Source: an uncultured Boseongicola sp.
GTDB taxonomy: Bacteria; Pseudomonadota; Alphaproteobacteria; Rhodobacterales; Rhodobacteraceae
Direction of reading: 5' to 3'
Assembly (NCBI GenBank): GCA_905479635.1
Contig: CAJQNG010000105.1
Coordinates: 1-53,316 of the forward strand
DNA length: 53,316 nt
Shown here: positions 1 through 7,874 of the stretch, piece by piece
Numbering within the stretch: position 1 is the first letter of the stretch
How the letters are laid out: each line of letters begins with the position of its first letter
Program-made: the position numbers and the translations under genes
The notes under the pieces: model-generated
What the model saw: the letters and a program-made list of their open reading frames with translations, nothing else
Told to the model about the DNA's origin: nothing
The model's database searches: none

Positions 1-273
1 TTGAGGCTTGCTTATGTGTTTTACGTTACCCCGAAGTTCAACAGCTGAAAGTGTAATCTGCCATCCAGCACTCAGACCACCGATTCTGAGAGGATAGGAT
101 TTTCCCTGAAAGATCAGAGTTCCTTTGCCGCCTGATCCACCAATTATGAATGCGGCTTTCAGAAGTTTCATAGAAATCTTGCCGTTTCCGGCATATGCAA
201 CATTCGTGGTTGCAAACATGCTGGCTACCAAAATAAGCAAACTGGCTGCGGCGATCATCTTTTGTCGTAACAT
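1..273 (-). CDS. Small exported protein, 3' end outside window
   Basis: An open frame of 91 codons runs off the left edge without a stop. It starts at an ATG whose upstream strand carries a good GAGAGG ribosome-binding site. Residues 1-28 look like a Sec signal peptide: a basic start (MLRQK), a hydrophobic core and an Ala-rich cleavage region ending AYA. The mature part is rich in Gly, Ile and beta-type residues, including the stretch FIIGGSGGKGTLIFQGKSYP. I recall similar small periplasmic proteins of unknown function in Alphaproteobacteria, but I cannot name the family. The function is unknown; only export is inferred. The neighbouring IS6 element lies just upstream of its promoter side. 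Confidence 0.7.
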   Translation of the reverse strand, partial: MLRQKMIAAASLLILVASMFATTNVAYAGNGKISMKLLKAAFIIGGSGGKGTLIFQGKSYPLRIGGLSAGWQITLSAVELRGNVKHISKPQ

Positions 274-505
274 GTTGCATCCTCTCAATTGATCGTATGA
301 AACTCCCAAATGCAAATGGCCGGTCACCATTCGATCCGGAAACTCCTGTTCTTCCAAACATGCAGGTAATATTGCTTGCGGTGCCATGTTGCGCATCCCG
401 CGAAATCCGGTAAAAACACGGCAGAAAACAAGGGTATCGGCAGATTTAATGCGGCGCCAGAGGAACTTTCTTGGCGTCATCGTTCGCGCCACCTAGTGTG
501 AGCGG

Positions 506-1252
506 ATGACAAATTACTCTCCATTTCGGTACTTCAAGACCAGTCCAGAAATCATCCGTCTTGCGGTGATGATGTATGTCCGTTTTCCGCTTTCGCTTCG
601 AAATGTTGAGGATTTGCTGCACGAGCGTGGCATCGATATCAGCCACGAGACGGTTCGATTTTGGTGGAACAGGTTTGGTCCGATGTTCGCCGCTGAAATT
701 CGTAAAAGGCGCGTCCATCAGTTGCGGGCATATTCAAACTGGCAATGGCACCTGGACGAGGTCTTCGTGAAGATCAACGGCGAGACGCATTATCTTTGGC
801 GAGCCGTTGATCACGGAGGCGAGGTGCTGGAAAGCTATGTGACTAAGCGCCGTGATCGCAAAGCAGCTTTGAAATTCCTTAGGAAAACCATGAGAAGATA
901 TGGCCAACCGCAGGTGATTGTGACGGATAAATTGCGTTCATATGGCGCTGCGATGAAGCAGATTGGCAATGCAGACAAACGGGAAACGGGACGCTGGCTC
1001 AACAATCGGGCCGAGAATTCACACCCGCTGCCTGACAGTGGTTTGCTTGCAAACCATGAAAAGGAGCCGTTTCGACGACGAGAACGGGCGATGCTTCGGC
1101 TCCGGCGCATGCGAAGTTTGCAAAAATTCGTCTCCGTCCACGCCTTGGTCCACAACCATTTCAACCAGGAACGCCACCTTTACTCACGCGCCAATTTCAA
1201 GCTTAACCGCGCGGCCGCTCTCTCCGAATGGCGTCAACTCGGTGCGGCATAA
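506..1252 (+). CDS. IS6-family DDE transposase with internal insert
   Basis: This 248-residue protein has the IS6 layout: an N-terminal helix-turn-helix region (about 20-60, with LRNVEDLLHERGIDISHETV) and a DDE catalytic core. The catalytic Asp are visible in HLDEVFVKI (about residue 84) and VTDKLRSYG (about 141), and the Glu in NNRAENSH (about 175). Directly after NSH there are 13 extra residues (net) compared with the copy at 9241-9717, which reads straight on to PFRRRE. The extra DNA is a palindromic insert listed separately. The reading frame stays open, but an insertion beside the catalytic Glu may well inactivate the enzyme. The family assignment is firm; activity is doubtful. Confidence 0.88.
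   Translation: MTNYSPFRYFKTSPEIIRLAVMMYVRFPLSLRNVEDLLHERGIDISHETVRFWWNRFGPMFAAEIRKRRVHQLRAYSNWQWHLDEVFVKINGETHYLWRAVDHGGEVLESYVTKRRDRKAALKFLRKTMRRYGQPQVIVTDKLRSYGAAMKQIGNADKRETGRWLNNRAENSHPLPDSGLLANHEKEPFRRRERAMLRLRRMRSLQKFVSVHALVHNHFNQERHLYSRANFKLNRAAALSEWRQLGAA
1025..1066 (+). repeat. Palindromic insert A inside IS6 transposase
   Basis: Compared with the IS6 copy at 9.2-9.7 kb, this gene has a net 39 extra bases after the codons for NSH. The insert starts CGCTGCCTGACAG and contains a perfect hairpin at 1039-1056, TGGTTTGC / GCAAACCA around a TT loop. It ends AAAAGGAG. Its start matches the insert in the IS630 gene (CGCTGCCTGATAG) and its general design (GC-rich lead, palindrome with TTGC and GCAA arms, purine tail) matches both other inserts. 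Confidence 0.65.
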
Positions 1253-1305
1253 AGGGCAGCTTCATTGTCCTTGCAGAGACTGGTTCGCATTCGTCTGACA
1301 GCACC

Positions 1306-1417
1306 ATGGGCAACGCTTGAGGAAATCGCGGATGGTATCCTTTATCTCGCCTCTGACCTGTCATCCTTCATGACCGGCCATGCGCTTGTGATCGACGGTG
1401 GTGAGAGCATCTATTGA
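1306..1417 (+). pseudogene. 3' fragment of short-chain dehydrogenase (SDR)
   Basis: The frame reads roughly WATLEEIADGILYLASDL, then SFMTGHALVIDGGESIY and a stop. This is the conserved C-terminal end of classical SDR oxidoreductases, with the typical LASD..S..TG..L..DGG pattern. Only about 37 codons remain and the Rossmann and YxxxK parts are absent. The break falls at the proposed right end of the IS6 element. No matching 5' part lies on the other side of the element, so a deletion or rearrangement accompanied the insertion. Confidence 0.8.
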
Positions 1418-1655
1418 ATTTGGGCTTGCAGGTGTCATGGGGGCGCGCGACCTTGCGGATGCCCCTGTTTTCGAGAATTGAAGCCCTCGAATTCAGTCGG
1501 GCCATGCTTGTGAAATGTGGTCTTGTCTGGCTGTAGGTGCTAAAGTGAAAATTGGAAGTGGCGTGCCGGGACAGCCCTGTTGGCGGGGATGCTGTTGATG
1601 GTCGCGCGCTGTGTTCTTTTGCACAAACATATTCAATCGGATTTGGAATGTGGTG

Positions 1656-2525
1656 ATGACAATGCGATACGAAAAACCTGCGACGGCACAAGAGGCCGCA
1701 AGCATTCTGGCAAACGAGCCGGGCGTTGCCCGCGTGTTGTCTGGCGGGACTGACGTTCTGGTCCAGCTTAGGGCCGGTATGATAGAGCTGGACCTGATCG
1801 TCGACATCAAGAACCTTGATCAGATCAAAGACATTACCTCCGAGGATGGGGGTTTCAGGATCGGCGCAGCCGTTTCCGGCGCCTCGCTTGGTGAGCACGC
1901 GGGCGTTGTCGCCCTTTGGCCGGGTGTTATTGAAGCCTTCGAATTGATCGGCTCGACGCAGGTGCAGGGGCGTGCCACGATGGCCGGAAACCTGTGCAAT
2001 GGATCGCCCGCCGCAGACAGCGTTCCGGCCATGGCCGCTGCGAATGCAACGGCGCGCATCGTGGGGCCGGACGGGGAACGGGACTGTTCGGTCCAGGATA
2101 TACCGGTGTCACCTGGTCGGACCTCTCTCACAAAGGGCGAGATCGTAACCTCGATCTTTTTGCCAGCACGTCCCGAACGCGCCGCGGACGCCTACCTGCG
2201 GTTCACACCCCGCACCGAAATGGACATTGCGGTGGCGTCCGCCGCTGTCAGTTTGGAGCTTGACGCGGGCGGCACATGCACAGCGGCACGTATCGCCCTT
2301 GGGGCGATCGCGCCGACCGTCGTGTTGGTCGATGCCGCGTCCAAATGTATCATCGGAACAAAGCTAGATGCGGCCGCACTAGAGGCCATGTCGACGGCTT
2401 GTTCCGCCGCGTGCAATCCGATTGATGACAAGCGCGGAACCATTGAGTTCCGCACCCAGGTCGTTGGCGTTTTGGCCAAACGCGCCGCGTTGATTGCCTA
2501 TAAGCGTGCAGGAGGCCGCACATGA
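1656..2525 (+). CDS. Molybdenum hydroxylase FAD-binding subunit (CoxM/XdhA-like)
   Basis: This medium subunit of a xanthine dehydrogenase/CO dehydrogenase-type enzyme carries FAD and passes electrons from the 2Fe-2S subunit to an acceptor. Visible FAD-binding signatures are LSGGTDVLVQLRAG near the N-terminus and ATMAGNLCNGSPAADS in the middle. The length of 289 residues is normal. I chose the ATG at 1656; an in-frame ATG at 1662 is equally possible, and an earlier in-frame start at 1611 has poor support. The stop overlaps the next start by four bases (ATGA), so the three subunits are translationally coupled. The substrate cannot be read from this subunit. Confidence 0.9.
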   Translation: MTMRYEKPATAQEAASILANEPGVARVLSGGTDVLVQLRAGMIELDLIVDIKNLDQIKDITSEDGGFRIGAAVSGASLGEHAGVVALWPGVIEAFELIGSTQVQGRATMAGNLCNGSPAADSVPAMAAANATARIVGPDGERDCSVQDIPVSPGRTSLTKGEIVTSIFLPARPERAADAYLRFTPRTEMDIAVASAAVSLELDAGGTCTAARIALGAIAPTVVLVDAASKCIIGTKLDAAALEAMSTACSAACNPIDDKRGTIEFRTQVVGVLAKRAALIAYKRAGGRT

Positions 2526-2998
2526 GAAATCTCCACATTTCCACCTCGGTGAACGGTGACCAAACCGAATTTGTCTGTGCGCCGGACGAGACGTTGCTGG
2601 ATGTGCTGCGCAACCGCCTTGGGCTTACCGGTGCAAAAGAGGGGTGCGGGACAGGCGATTGCGGTGCCTGCAGCGTGACCCTCAATGGGCGCCTTGTCTG
2701 TTCGTGTCTGGTGCTTGGAGTTGAGGCCGAAGGCGCTGAAATCGGCACGGTTGAGGGGTTGGCAATGGGGGATCACCTGCATCCGTTGCAGCGCAACTTC
2801 ATTGACCATGCCGCCTTGCAGTGCGGCATCTGCACCCCCGGCATTCTGGTTGCGGCGAAGGCCCTGCTGGAAAAAAATCCAAACCCGACCGATGAAGAGA
2901 TCAGGTATTGGCTGGCGGGAAACCTGTGCCGCTGCACCGGCTATGACAAGATCATAAAAGCCGTGCAGATCGCAGCTGCCGAAATGAGGGGTGCATAA
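2522..2998 (+). CDS. Molybdenum hydroxylase 2Fe-2S subunit (CoxS-like)
   Basis: This is the small subunit with two 2Fe-2S clusters that carries electrons from the molybdenum site to FAD. The plant-type ferredoxin cluster ligands are seen in GCGTGDCGAC (Cys42, 47, 50, with another Cys near 60). The C-terminal four-helix domain carries the second cluster in QCGICTPG (Cys101, 104) and NLCRCTGY (Cys136, 138). All expected cysteines are present and the length of 158 residues is normal. It overlaps the FAD gene by four bases and ends just before the large-subunit start. Confidence 0.95.
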   Translation: MRNLHISTSVNGDQTEFVCAPDETLLDVLRNRLGLTGAKEGCGTGDCGACSVTLNGRLVCSCLVLGVEAEGAEIGTVEGLAMGDHLHPLQRNFIDHAALQCGICTPGILVAAKALLEKNPNPTDEEIRYWLAGNLCRCTGYDKIIKAVQIAAAEMRGA

Positions 2999-2999
2999 A

Positions 3000-5243
3000 A
3001 TGGCTTTGGATTCAAAGATGAATCGAGTTTTCAAAGTTGTTGGAACCCGCCCTCCACGCCCCGATGGCGTCGAAAAGGTCACAGGACGCGCGATGTACGG
3101 CGCCGATGCCACAGCGCCCGGTATGTTGGTCGGGCGCATCCTGCGCAGCCCGCATGCCCATGCCATTATAAAGTCCATAGATGTCTCTGCAGCCGAGGCC
3201 CTGAAAGGGGTCAAAGCCGTCGTGACCGCCGCAGATTTTGGTGTGCCGGACGATCTTTCAATTCGTGACGTGCAGGACAATTGCATGGCGCAGGGAAAGG
3301 CGCTGTATCACGGTCACGCCGTGGCTGCTGTCGCGGCTAATACTGCGGCCATTGCCAGTCAGGCCCTAAAGTTGATCAAGGTGAGATATGAGGTCTTACC
3401 CCATGTCACCGACGTTGACGAGGCGATGCGTCCGGGCGCGCCGATTGTTCAGGAAGCGCGCGCTTTGGAAAACGTCGCTGCCGGATTTTCGGAAAATGTG
3501 ACCAGCCAGTGCGAGTTCGGGCATGGCGATCTGGAGGTAGGCTTTGCCAAGGCTGATAAGGTCATTGAGCGAAGCTTTACCACGGCCGCGACACATCAAG
3601 GATATATCGAACCACATGCCTGCCTCGCGTCGATGTCGCCGGACGGGAAGGGCGATTTGTGGTGCTGCACGCAGGGCCAGTTCCAAGTCCGCACCCTGTG
3701 CGCCGAAATCATGGGAATGGATGCCAGCCAGTTGCGGGTGACGGCCTCGGAAATTGGCGGCGGATTTGGCGGCAAGACAACCGTATTCATCGAACCAGTT
3801 GCCCTTGCCCTGTCCCGCAAATCAGGGCGCCCGGTGAAGATCGTGATGACCCGCGACGAAGTGTTCAAGGCAACAGGTCCAACGGTGTCTTCCTCGATGG
3901 ATGTCAAGATCGGCATGACCAATGATGGTCGCATCACGGCCGCTCAGGCCCAACTGCGCTATCAGGGCGGGGCATTCCCGTGCGGTACGGTCGAGATGGG
4001 GGCGCAAAGCGCATTTGCCTGCTACAATCTGGATGCGGTTCATACTGTGGGTTGGAATGTGCTGACCAATCGCCCGAAAGAGGCGGCCTACCGCGCGCCC
4101 GGTGCGCCGATGGCGATCTATGCTGTCGAAAGCGTTGTGGACGAGCTGTGCCAGGAACTTGGCCTTGATCCGCTGAACGTCCGGCTGAAGAATGCCTCCA
4201 CCAAAGGCACAAAGTCATCCTACGGGCCGACCTTTGATGACATCGGTCTGCGTGCGACGTTGGAGGCGGCAAAGGCGCATCCGCACTGCTCCGCGCCCCT
4301 TGGCCCAAATCAGGGACGGGGCCTGTCCTGCGGGTTCTGGTTCAATTTTGGCGGCAACACCTGCGTGTCATTGAACATCAATACTGACGGCACCGTGGGG
4401 ATTACCGAAGGCAATCCGGATATCGGAGGCTCTCGGGCGGCGATCAGCCAGATGGCGGCGGAAGAGCTTGGCGTTCCCTACGACAAGGTCAGGACGATCA
4501 TCGCCGACACCAATTCGCTGGGCTACAATGACGTAACCGATGGGAGCCGCGTGACCTTTTCAGTCGGTCTTGCTACGATTGAGGCGGCGCGGAATGCGAT
4601 CAAGGTGATGTGCGGACGGGTTGCCAAAATTTGGGGCATAGATGAAGACGCCGTGATTTGGGAAGATGGATGCGCCAAACCATCCGGCGCGAACGCGGGC
4701 GATTTTACCCCTATGTCGATCGAGGAGATCGCGGCAATTTCCTCAAATACCGGTGGACCGATTGCTGGCCATTTTGAGGTCAACGCGGACGGGGCTGGTG
4801 TAAGTTTCGGTGTGCATCTTGCCGATGTCGAGGTCGATCCGGAAACCGGTGCGACCAAGATCCTGCGCTACACGGTATTTCAGGATGCCGGAAAGGCCGT
4901 GCATCCCGACTATGTCGAGGGCCAGATGCAAGGCGGTGCCGTTCAGGGGATCGGCTGGGCGCTGAACGAGGAATATATCTACGGAAAAGATGGATTACTG
5001 CAGAACGCGGGCTTTCTTGATTACCGTGTTCCCGTTGCCTCGGATCTGCCCAACATCGAAACCGTCATCCTGGAAATCCCGAACCCAGGCCATCCCTATG
5101 GCGTGCGCGGGGTCGGAGAGACGCCCATCGTGCCGCCTTTGGCCACATTGTCAAACGCAGTCGCACGCGCCATCGGGATCCGCTTGTTCGAACTGCCGAT
5201 GTCCCCGCCAAAGCTGCTCAAGGCAATCCGGCAAAAGGGATAG
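3000..5243 (+). CDS. Molybdenum hydroxylase large, molybdopterin-binding subunit
   Basis: This 747-residue protein holds the molybdopterin cytosine dinucleotide cofactor and the active site. Visible motifs are GGGFGGK (253-259) and GVGETPIVPPLA, with the likely catalytic Glu at about 707. The active-site loop reads AYRAPGAP, not the AYxCSFR of true aerobic CO dehydrogenase, so it belongs among the form II/aldehyde- or heterocycle-oxidising relatives and should not be called CoxL. The ATG at 3000 is chosen because a GAGGGG site lies nine bases upstream and it follows the previous stop by one base; a GTG at 2991 is the alternative. The substrate is unknown; N-heterocycles or aldehydes are possible. 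Confidence 0.92.
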   Translation: MALDSKMNRVFKVVGTRPPRPDGVEKVTGRAMYGADATAPGMLVGRILRSPHAHAIIKSIDVSAAEALKGVKAVVTAADFGVPDDLSIRDVQDNCMAQGKALYHGHAVAAVAANTAAIASQALKLIKVRYEVLPHVTDVDEAMRPGAPIVQEARALENVAAGFSENVTSQCEFGHGDLEVGFAKADKVIERSFTTAATHQGYIEPHACLASMSPDGKGDLWCCTQGQFQVRTLCAEIMGMDASQLRVTASEIGGGFGGKTTVFIEPVALALSRKSGRPVKIVMTRDEVFKATGPTVSSSMDVKIGMTNDGRITAAQAQLRYQGGAFPCGTVEMGAQSAFACYNLDAVHTVGWNVLTNRPKEAAYRAPGAPMAIYAVESVVDELCQELGLDPLNVRLKNASTKGTKSSYGPTFDDIGLRATLEAAKAHPHCSAPLGPNQGRGLSCGFWFNFGGNTCVSLNINTDGTVGITEGNPDIGGSRAAISQMAAEELGVPYDKVRTIIADTNSLGYNDVTDGSRVTFSVGLATIEAARNAIKVMCGRVAKIWGIDEDAVIWEDGCAKPSGANAGDFTPMSIEEIAAISSNTGGPIAGHFEVNADGAGVSFGVHLADVEVDPETGATKILRYTVFQDAGKAVHPDYVEGQMQGGAVQGIGWALNEEYIYGKDGLLQNAGFLDYRVPVASDLPNIETVILEIPNPGHPYGVRGVGETPIVPPLATLSNAVARAIGIRLFELPMSPPKLLKAIRQKG

Positions 5244-5245
5244 GC

Positions 5246-5491
5246 ATGGTCAAGGTGACGATCTGGGGCTCCTTGCGGTCTGCGACAGATGGACAGGTTG
5301 AAGTCGAAGTTGATGCGCGCAATTTCAAGGAATTGCTGGATCGTCTGGCGACCGAATACCCGGGCCTGAAACCGCAAATCGAGCGCGGTGTGTCGCTGGC
5401 TTTGGATGGCAAAATCTACCGCGAGGCATGGTTTACTGAAATCGGGCCAAAGAGCGAAGTCGTCCTGATGCCCTATATGACAGGCGGGTGA
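5246..5491 (+). CDS. MoaD/ThiS-like sulfur-carrier protein
   Basis: This 81-residue protein has the beta-grasp pattern of MoaD/ThiS: a short first strand (VKVTIWGSLR), a helix in the middle (FKELLDRLATEYPGL) and the C-terminal tail ending MTGG. The terminal Gly-Gly is the site that E1-like enzymes adenylate and convert to a thiocarboxylate. The gene starts three bases after the large-subunit stop, so it is the fourth gene of the operon. It may supply sulfur for the dithiolene or terminal sulfido ligand of this particular enzyme, or be a spare MoaD for molybdopterin synthesis. No MoaE or MoeB partner is in the window. Confidence 0.75.
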   Translation: MVKVTIWGSLRSATDGQVEVEVDARNFKELLDRLATEYPGLKPQIERGVSLALDGKIYREAWFTEIGPKSEVVLMPYMTGG

Positions 5492-5555
5492 CAGTCGGCG
5501 ATTTTTCTGTGAGGCACATTTGTTTCGGACTAATCGCAGCACGTCTGGTCGTTTG

Positions 5556-5599
5556 AAGACCTCAGAAAGGTCTTGTAAGAAGAAACCGGCTTGAGCCGG
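5556..5599 (+). terminator. Two small hairpins after the MoaD-like gene
   Basis: Two perfect inverted repeats lie in the gap after the operon: AAGACCT/AGGTCTT at 5556-5574 and CCGGCT/AGCCGG at 5586-5599. Neither is followed by a T-run, so an intrinsic terminator is doubtful. They may be part of a Rho-dependent or IS-derived end. Confidence 0.3.
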
Positions 5600-5695
5600 G
5601 AAGGGCGGTTGCTTAATCTCGGTGGATGAGAAAGCCCAGCCCATTTCGATACTTTCGATCCAGTCATGAGAGCTTTCGCCTAAAGCGTTTCGGTT

Positions 5696-6692
5696 TTAAC
5701 CTGAGGCATATCCGGCATCCTTGAAGTCATTCCAGCACTCTTGAGGGTCATATAGGTCGCTGACTTTTCCAACGGCTTCGAAGACGTCGGTGAAGGTTCT
5801 TGCACCAATGCGTCGCAAGTGGGCTTTCAGTTTGGAGAAGGCCTGCTCGATTGGGTTCAGGTCGGGCGAGTATGGCGGTAGGAAGAGGGACCAGCATCCA
5901 TGCGCGCGCAGGGCCTCTGACGCTTCCTTGTTTTGTGGGTGGCCAGGTTGTCCGGTATGGCCACGGTACCGGGTTCGATCTCCGGCACCAGCACTTCGCG
6001 CACGTAGGCGGCAAATGCCGGACCATCCATTGCGCCCTTTATGACCCATGGCGCGATCAAGGCGTCCTGGGTCAATCCGGCGATCAGCGTTTGTGTCGCC
6101 CAACTGCCAACGGGCGCACCCATATTCAGTCGCTGGCCGCAAACGATCGGTCTCGTAGGCGGGTTAGGTTGGTCTTCACAGCCGTTTCGTCCGCTGCCTG
6201 ATAGGCGATTGCACAGCAATCTGCCGAGAAGGAATAAACACAACACGTTCAGGCTGACGCCCAATAGCTGGCAGCCGATGGACAAACTAGTCGGCACGCT
6301 GACGCCTTACATTGGCGCGGCGGCGCTCGGACGCAACCAACGACTTTTTTTGTACGTGAATCCGAGCCGGGACAGCAGATCCGCGATAGATGAGTGGTGG
6401 ATCTGTACACCCTCTGCATCAGCCAGTGCATCGCGAAGTTCAAAGAGCGTAATGTCTGGGTCCTGCATGATCAGCTCTTCGAAGAATGCCCGGTGGGGTG
6501 CTAACTTGCCGCTCCCCGGCGGGCGTCCCTGAGATGCAGGCAAGGCATTCCCTCTCATCCTGACCGATGTGCCCAACGCGCCCCCGTCGCTGGCGAAAGC
6601 TTCAAACGCAACGCCGCCGCACGCCCGCTTAACCCTTCTTCAATGTATCGCTGAAACCGTGCCCGAAGCGCATCCGGCAAAGGTGCTGGCAT
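5696..6692 (-). pseudogene. IS630-family transposase, broken
   Basis: Pieces of one transposase can be read in order on the minus strand. First comes an N-terminal HTH part starting MPAPLPDALRARFQRYIEEG. Next is QGRPPGSGKLAPHRAF through HHSSIADLLSRLGFTYKK, and then the catalytic core with RVVFI and DETAVKTNL separated by an insert. The end reads LFLPPYSPDLNPIEQAFSKL to DAGYASG. The gene is broken by a stop after HRSG, a frameshift after FTYKK, an in-frame TAG and a 41-bp palindromic insert exactly before the Asp of DETAVK. The sequence beginning TAAAGCGTTTCGG near 5681 may be one terminal repeat. It is inactive. Confidence 0.85.
6192..6232 (+). repeat. Palindromic insert B inside IS630 transposase
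   Basis: The transposase reads RVVFI, then 41 foreign bases, then DETAVKTNL, so the insert lies immediately before the codon of the conserved Asp. On the plus strand it begins CGCTGCCTGATAGGCGATTG and ends TGCCGAGAAGG. The core is GATTGC/GCAATC around an ACA loop (6207-6221), with flanking GGC and GCC able to pair around a one-base bulge. Its last 30 bases match insert C at 28 positions. Confidence 0.75.
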
Positions 6693-6712
6693 GATCCGTC
6701 CTACCAAACAGG

Positions 6713-6900
6713 ATGAATCACAAACTGACCTACATGGGAATCCCCCGATTCAGGTTTTCCCGAAACGCTATAGCCGGCATATTCTACGTCAAATTTCTTT
6801 TTTTCTCCGGCATGTCAAAGATCTGCTGCGCGAGTATGGTAACGATATCAGACGTGAGCCCGTTCGCTTCTGGTGGAGAAGATTTGGTGGCATTGTTAGA
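6713..6900 (+). pseudogene. N-terminal remnant of IS6-family transposase
   Basis: One frame reads LRHVKDLLREYGND followed by REPVRFWWRRFGG. This aligns with LRNVEDLLHERGID and ETVRFWWNRFGP of the intact IS6 transposase at 506-1252. Upstream similarity is weak and frame-shifted, and nothing of the DDE core follows. The missing C-terminal half is matched by the fragment at 9241-9717, so both could be parts of one element that was split, with mocA/xdhC-like genes between them. Confidence 0.65.
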
Positions 6901-7062
6901 CTAAATTTGATTGCTATACTTTTTCGAGGACGCCGCATGGTTTCTATTGGTGAGATTAATGAAGGCCATCCAAGCATAGAGATCTTTCCTATAAGTTCAA
7001 AAATTGAAGTGGGATCGGTCGCCTAACAAGTCTAATCTGACGTTACCCACGATCGGACCGGA

Positions 7063-7638
7063 ATGATTATCGCAGGTATTCTCCTTGCCGGAGGGCAGTC
7101 AGAACGTTTCGGGCGAACCGACAAACTTCTCGCGCCCTTCCTAGGCAAGCCGCTTGTCACCCATGCTGCTGGCGCCTTAACGGCGTGCAAATTCGATTTA
7201 TTAATCGCTGTTACAGCAAGTCAACAGGTCGCTGAAAGGCTTTCTGGATTTCAGATTACCGCTCCGCCGACGCAGTCGCACACGCAGTCTGATAGTCTGC
7301 GGGCAGGCCTTCGCCTCGCCGAACGCCTGGGCGCTGACCGGGCGGTTGTCGTTCTTGGTGATATGCCCAATGTCACAACAGTTTTAATTCAAGAGGTAAC
7401 GGCGCGATGCCGCGCGGGAACTCCATCTGCTGCTTTTGACGGGAGACGCTCTATGCCGCCCGCGTGTTTCCCCCGGGAAAGCTTCTCAGCCATCCAAGGC
7501 CTCGCTGGCGACCAAGGTGCGCGCACTTTCTTTCGTGGTCTTTCGGTCGATGCACTTGTCCAAGCTCCGGACGGCGAGCTTATTGATGTGGACACACCAG
7601 ATGATATTACCAAGGCAGCGAAAGCCCGTGGGGGCTAG
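7063..7638 (+). CDS. MobA/MocA-like molybdenum cofactor nucleotidyltransferase
   Basis: This 191-residue protein has the nucleotidyltransferase signature LLAGGQSERFGRTDKLLAPF at its N-terminus. A GDMP motif near residue 107 is the metal/nucleotide site of the family, and a late DVDTPDDI is typical. Members of the MocA branch transfer CMP to molybdopterin, giving the cytosine dinucleotide form used by xanthine-dehydrogenase-family enzymes. The CMP preference is inferred from its company with a molybdenum hydroxylase and an XdhC-like gene. IS debris now separates it from the hydroxylase operon. The 236-base gap before the next gene holds no other feature that I can see. Confidence 0.85.
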   Translation: MIIAGILLAGGQSERFGRTDKLLAPFLGKPLVTHAAGALTACKFDLLIAVTASQQVAERLSGFQITAPPTQSHTQSDSLRAGLRLAERLGADRAVVVLGDMPNVTTVLIQEVTARCRAGTPSAAFDGRRSMPPACFPRESFSAIQGLAGDQGARTFFRGLSVDALVQAPDGELIDVDTPDDITKAAKARGG

Positions 7639-7874
7639 GTTGCGAAGGCATTGCGGAGATGTAGTGCCTGAAGCTTGGACATGTTCCTGCAACAGGTTTT
7701 CCACCGATTTCTCGGTTTCTTGAGTGCGTTTTGCATCTGTCGAGCGACGTTATCAGTCGTGTCGAACCTAACGGCGTTCCTAGACACAGCTCTGAAATCC
7801 TTTTACGATGCGGTATCACCTGTTTACTTAACAGAAATTTGCCTTTGAGCGATGGCAATCAGGCAAGATAACCC

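Larger units (their letters stand above)
380..1305 (+). mobile_element. IS6-family insertion sequence (ends tentative)
   Basis: The element carries one IS6-type transposase gene. Possible terminal repeats are GGTGCCATGTTGCGCAT starting at 380 and the complement of the sequence ending GACAGCACC at 1305, which both begin GGTGC but match only in part. No 8-bp target duplication is visible, which fits rearrangement after insertion. The right end abuts a truncated dehydrogenase reading frame, which supports a junction near 1305. The left boundary is less certain. Degenerate relatives occur at 6.7, 9.2 and 22.3 kb. Confidence 0.5.

Noticed and set aside
433-462. TCGGCAGATTTAATGC before the IS6 transposase as a degenerate palindrome copy
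   Set aside because: Ten bases match the insert (TCGGCAGATT), but no hairpin can be formed and there is no uninterrupted version to compare.
4523-4858. Long antisense frames over the molybdenum hydroxylase and other genes
   Set aside because: They overlap well-supported genes completely, lack start signals and reflect high GC codon use on the other strand.
1656-5243. Calling the hydroxylase aerobic CO dehydrogenase (coxMSL)
   Set aside because: The large subunit lacks the AYxCSFR loop that marks true CO dehydrogenase, and the other cox accessory genes are absent.
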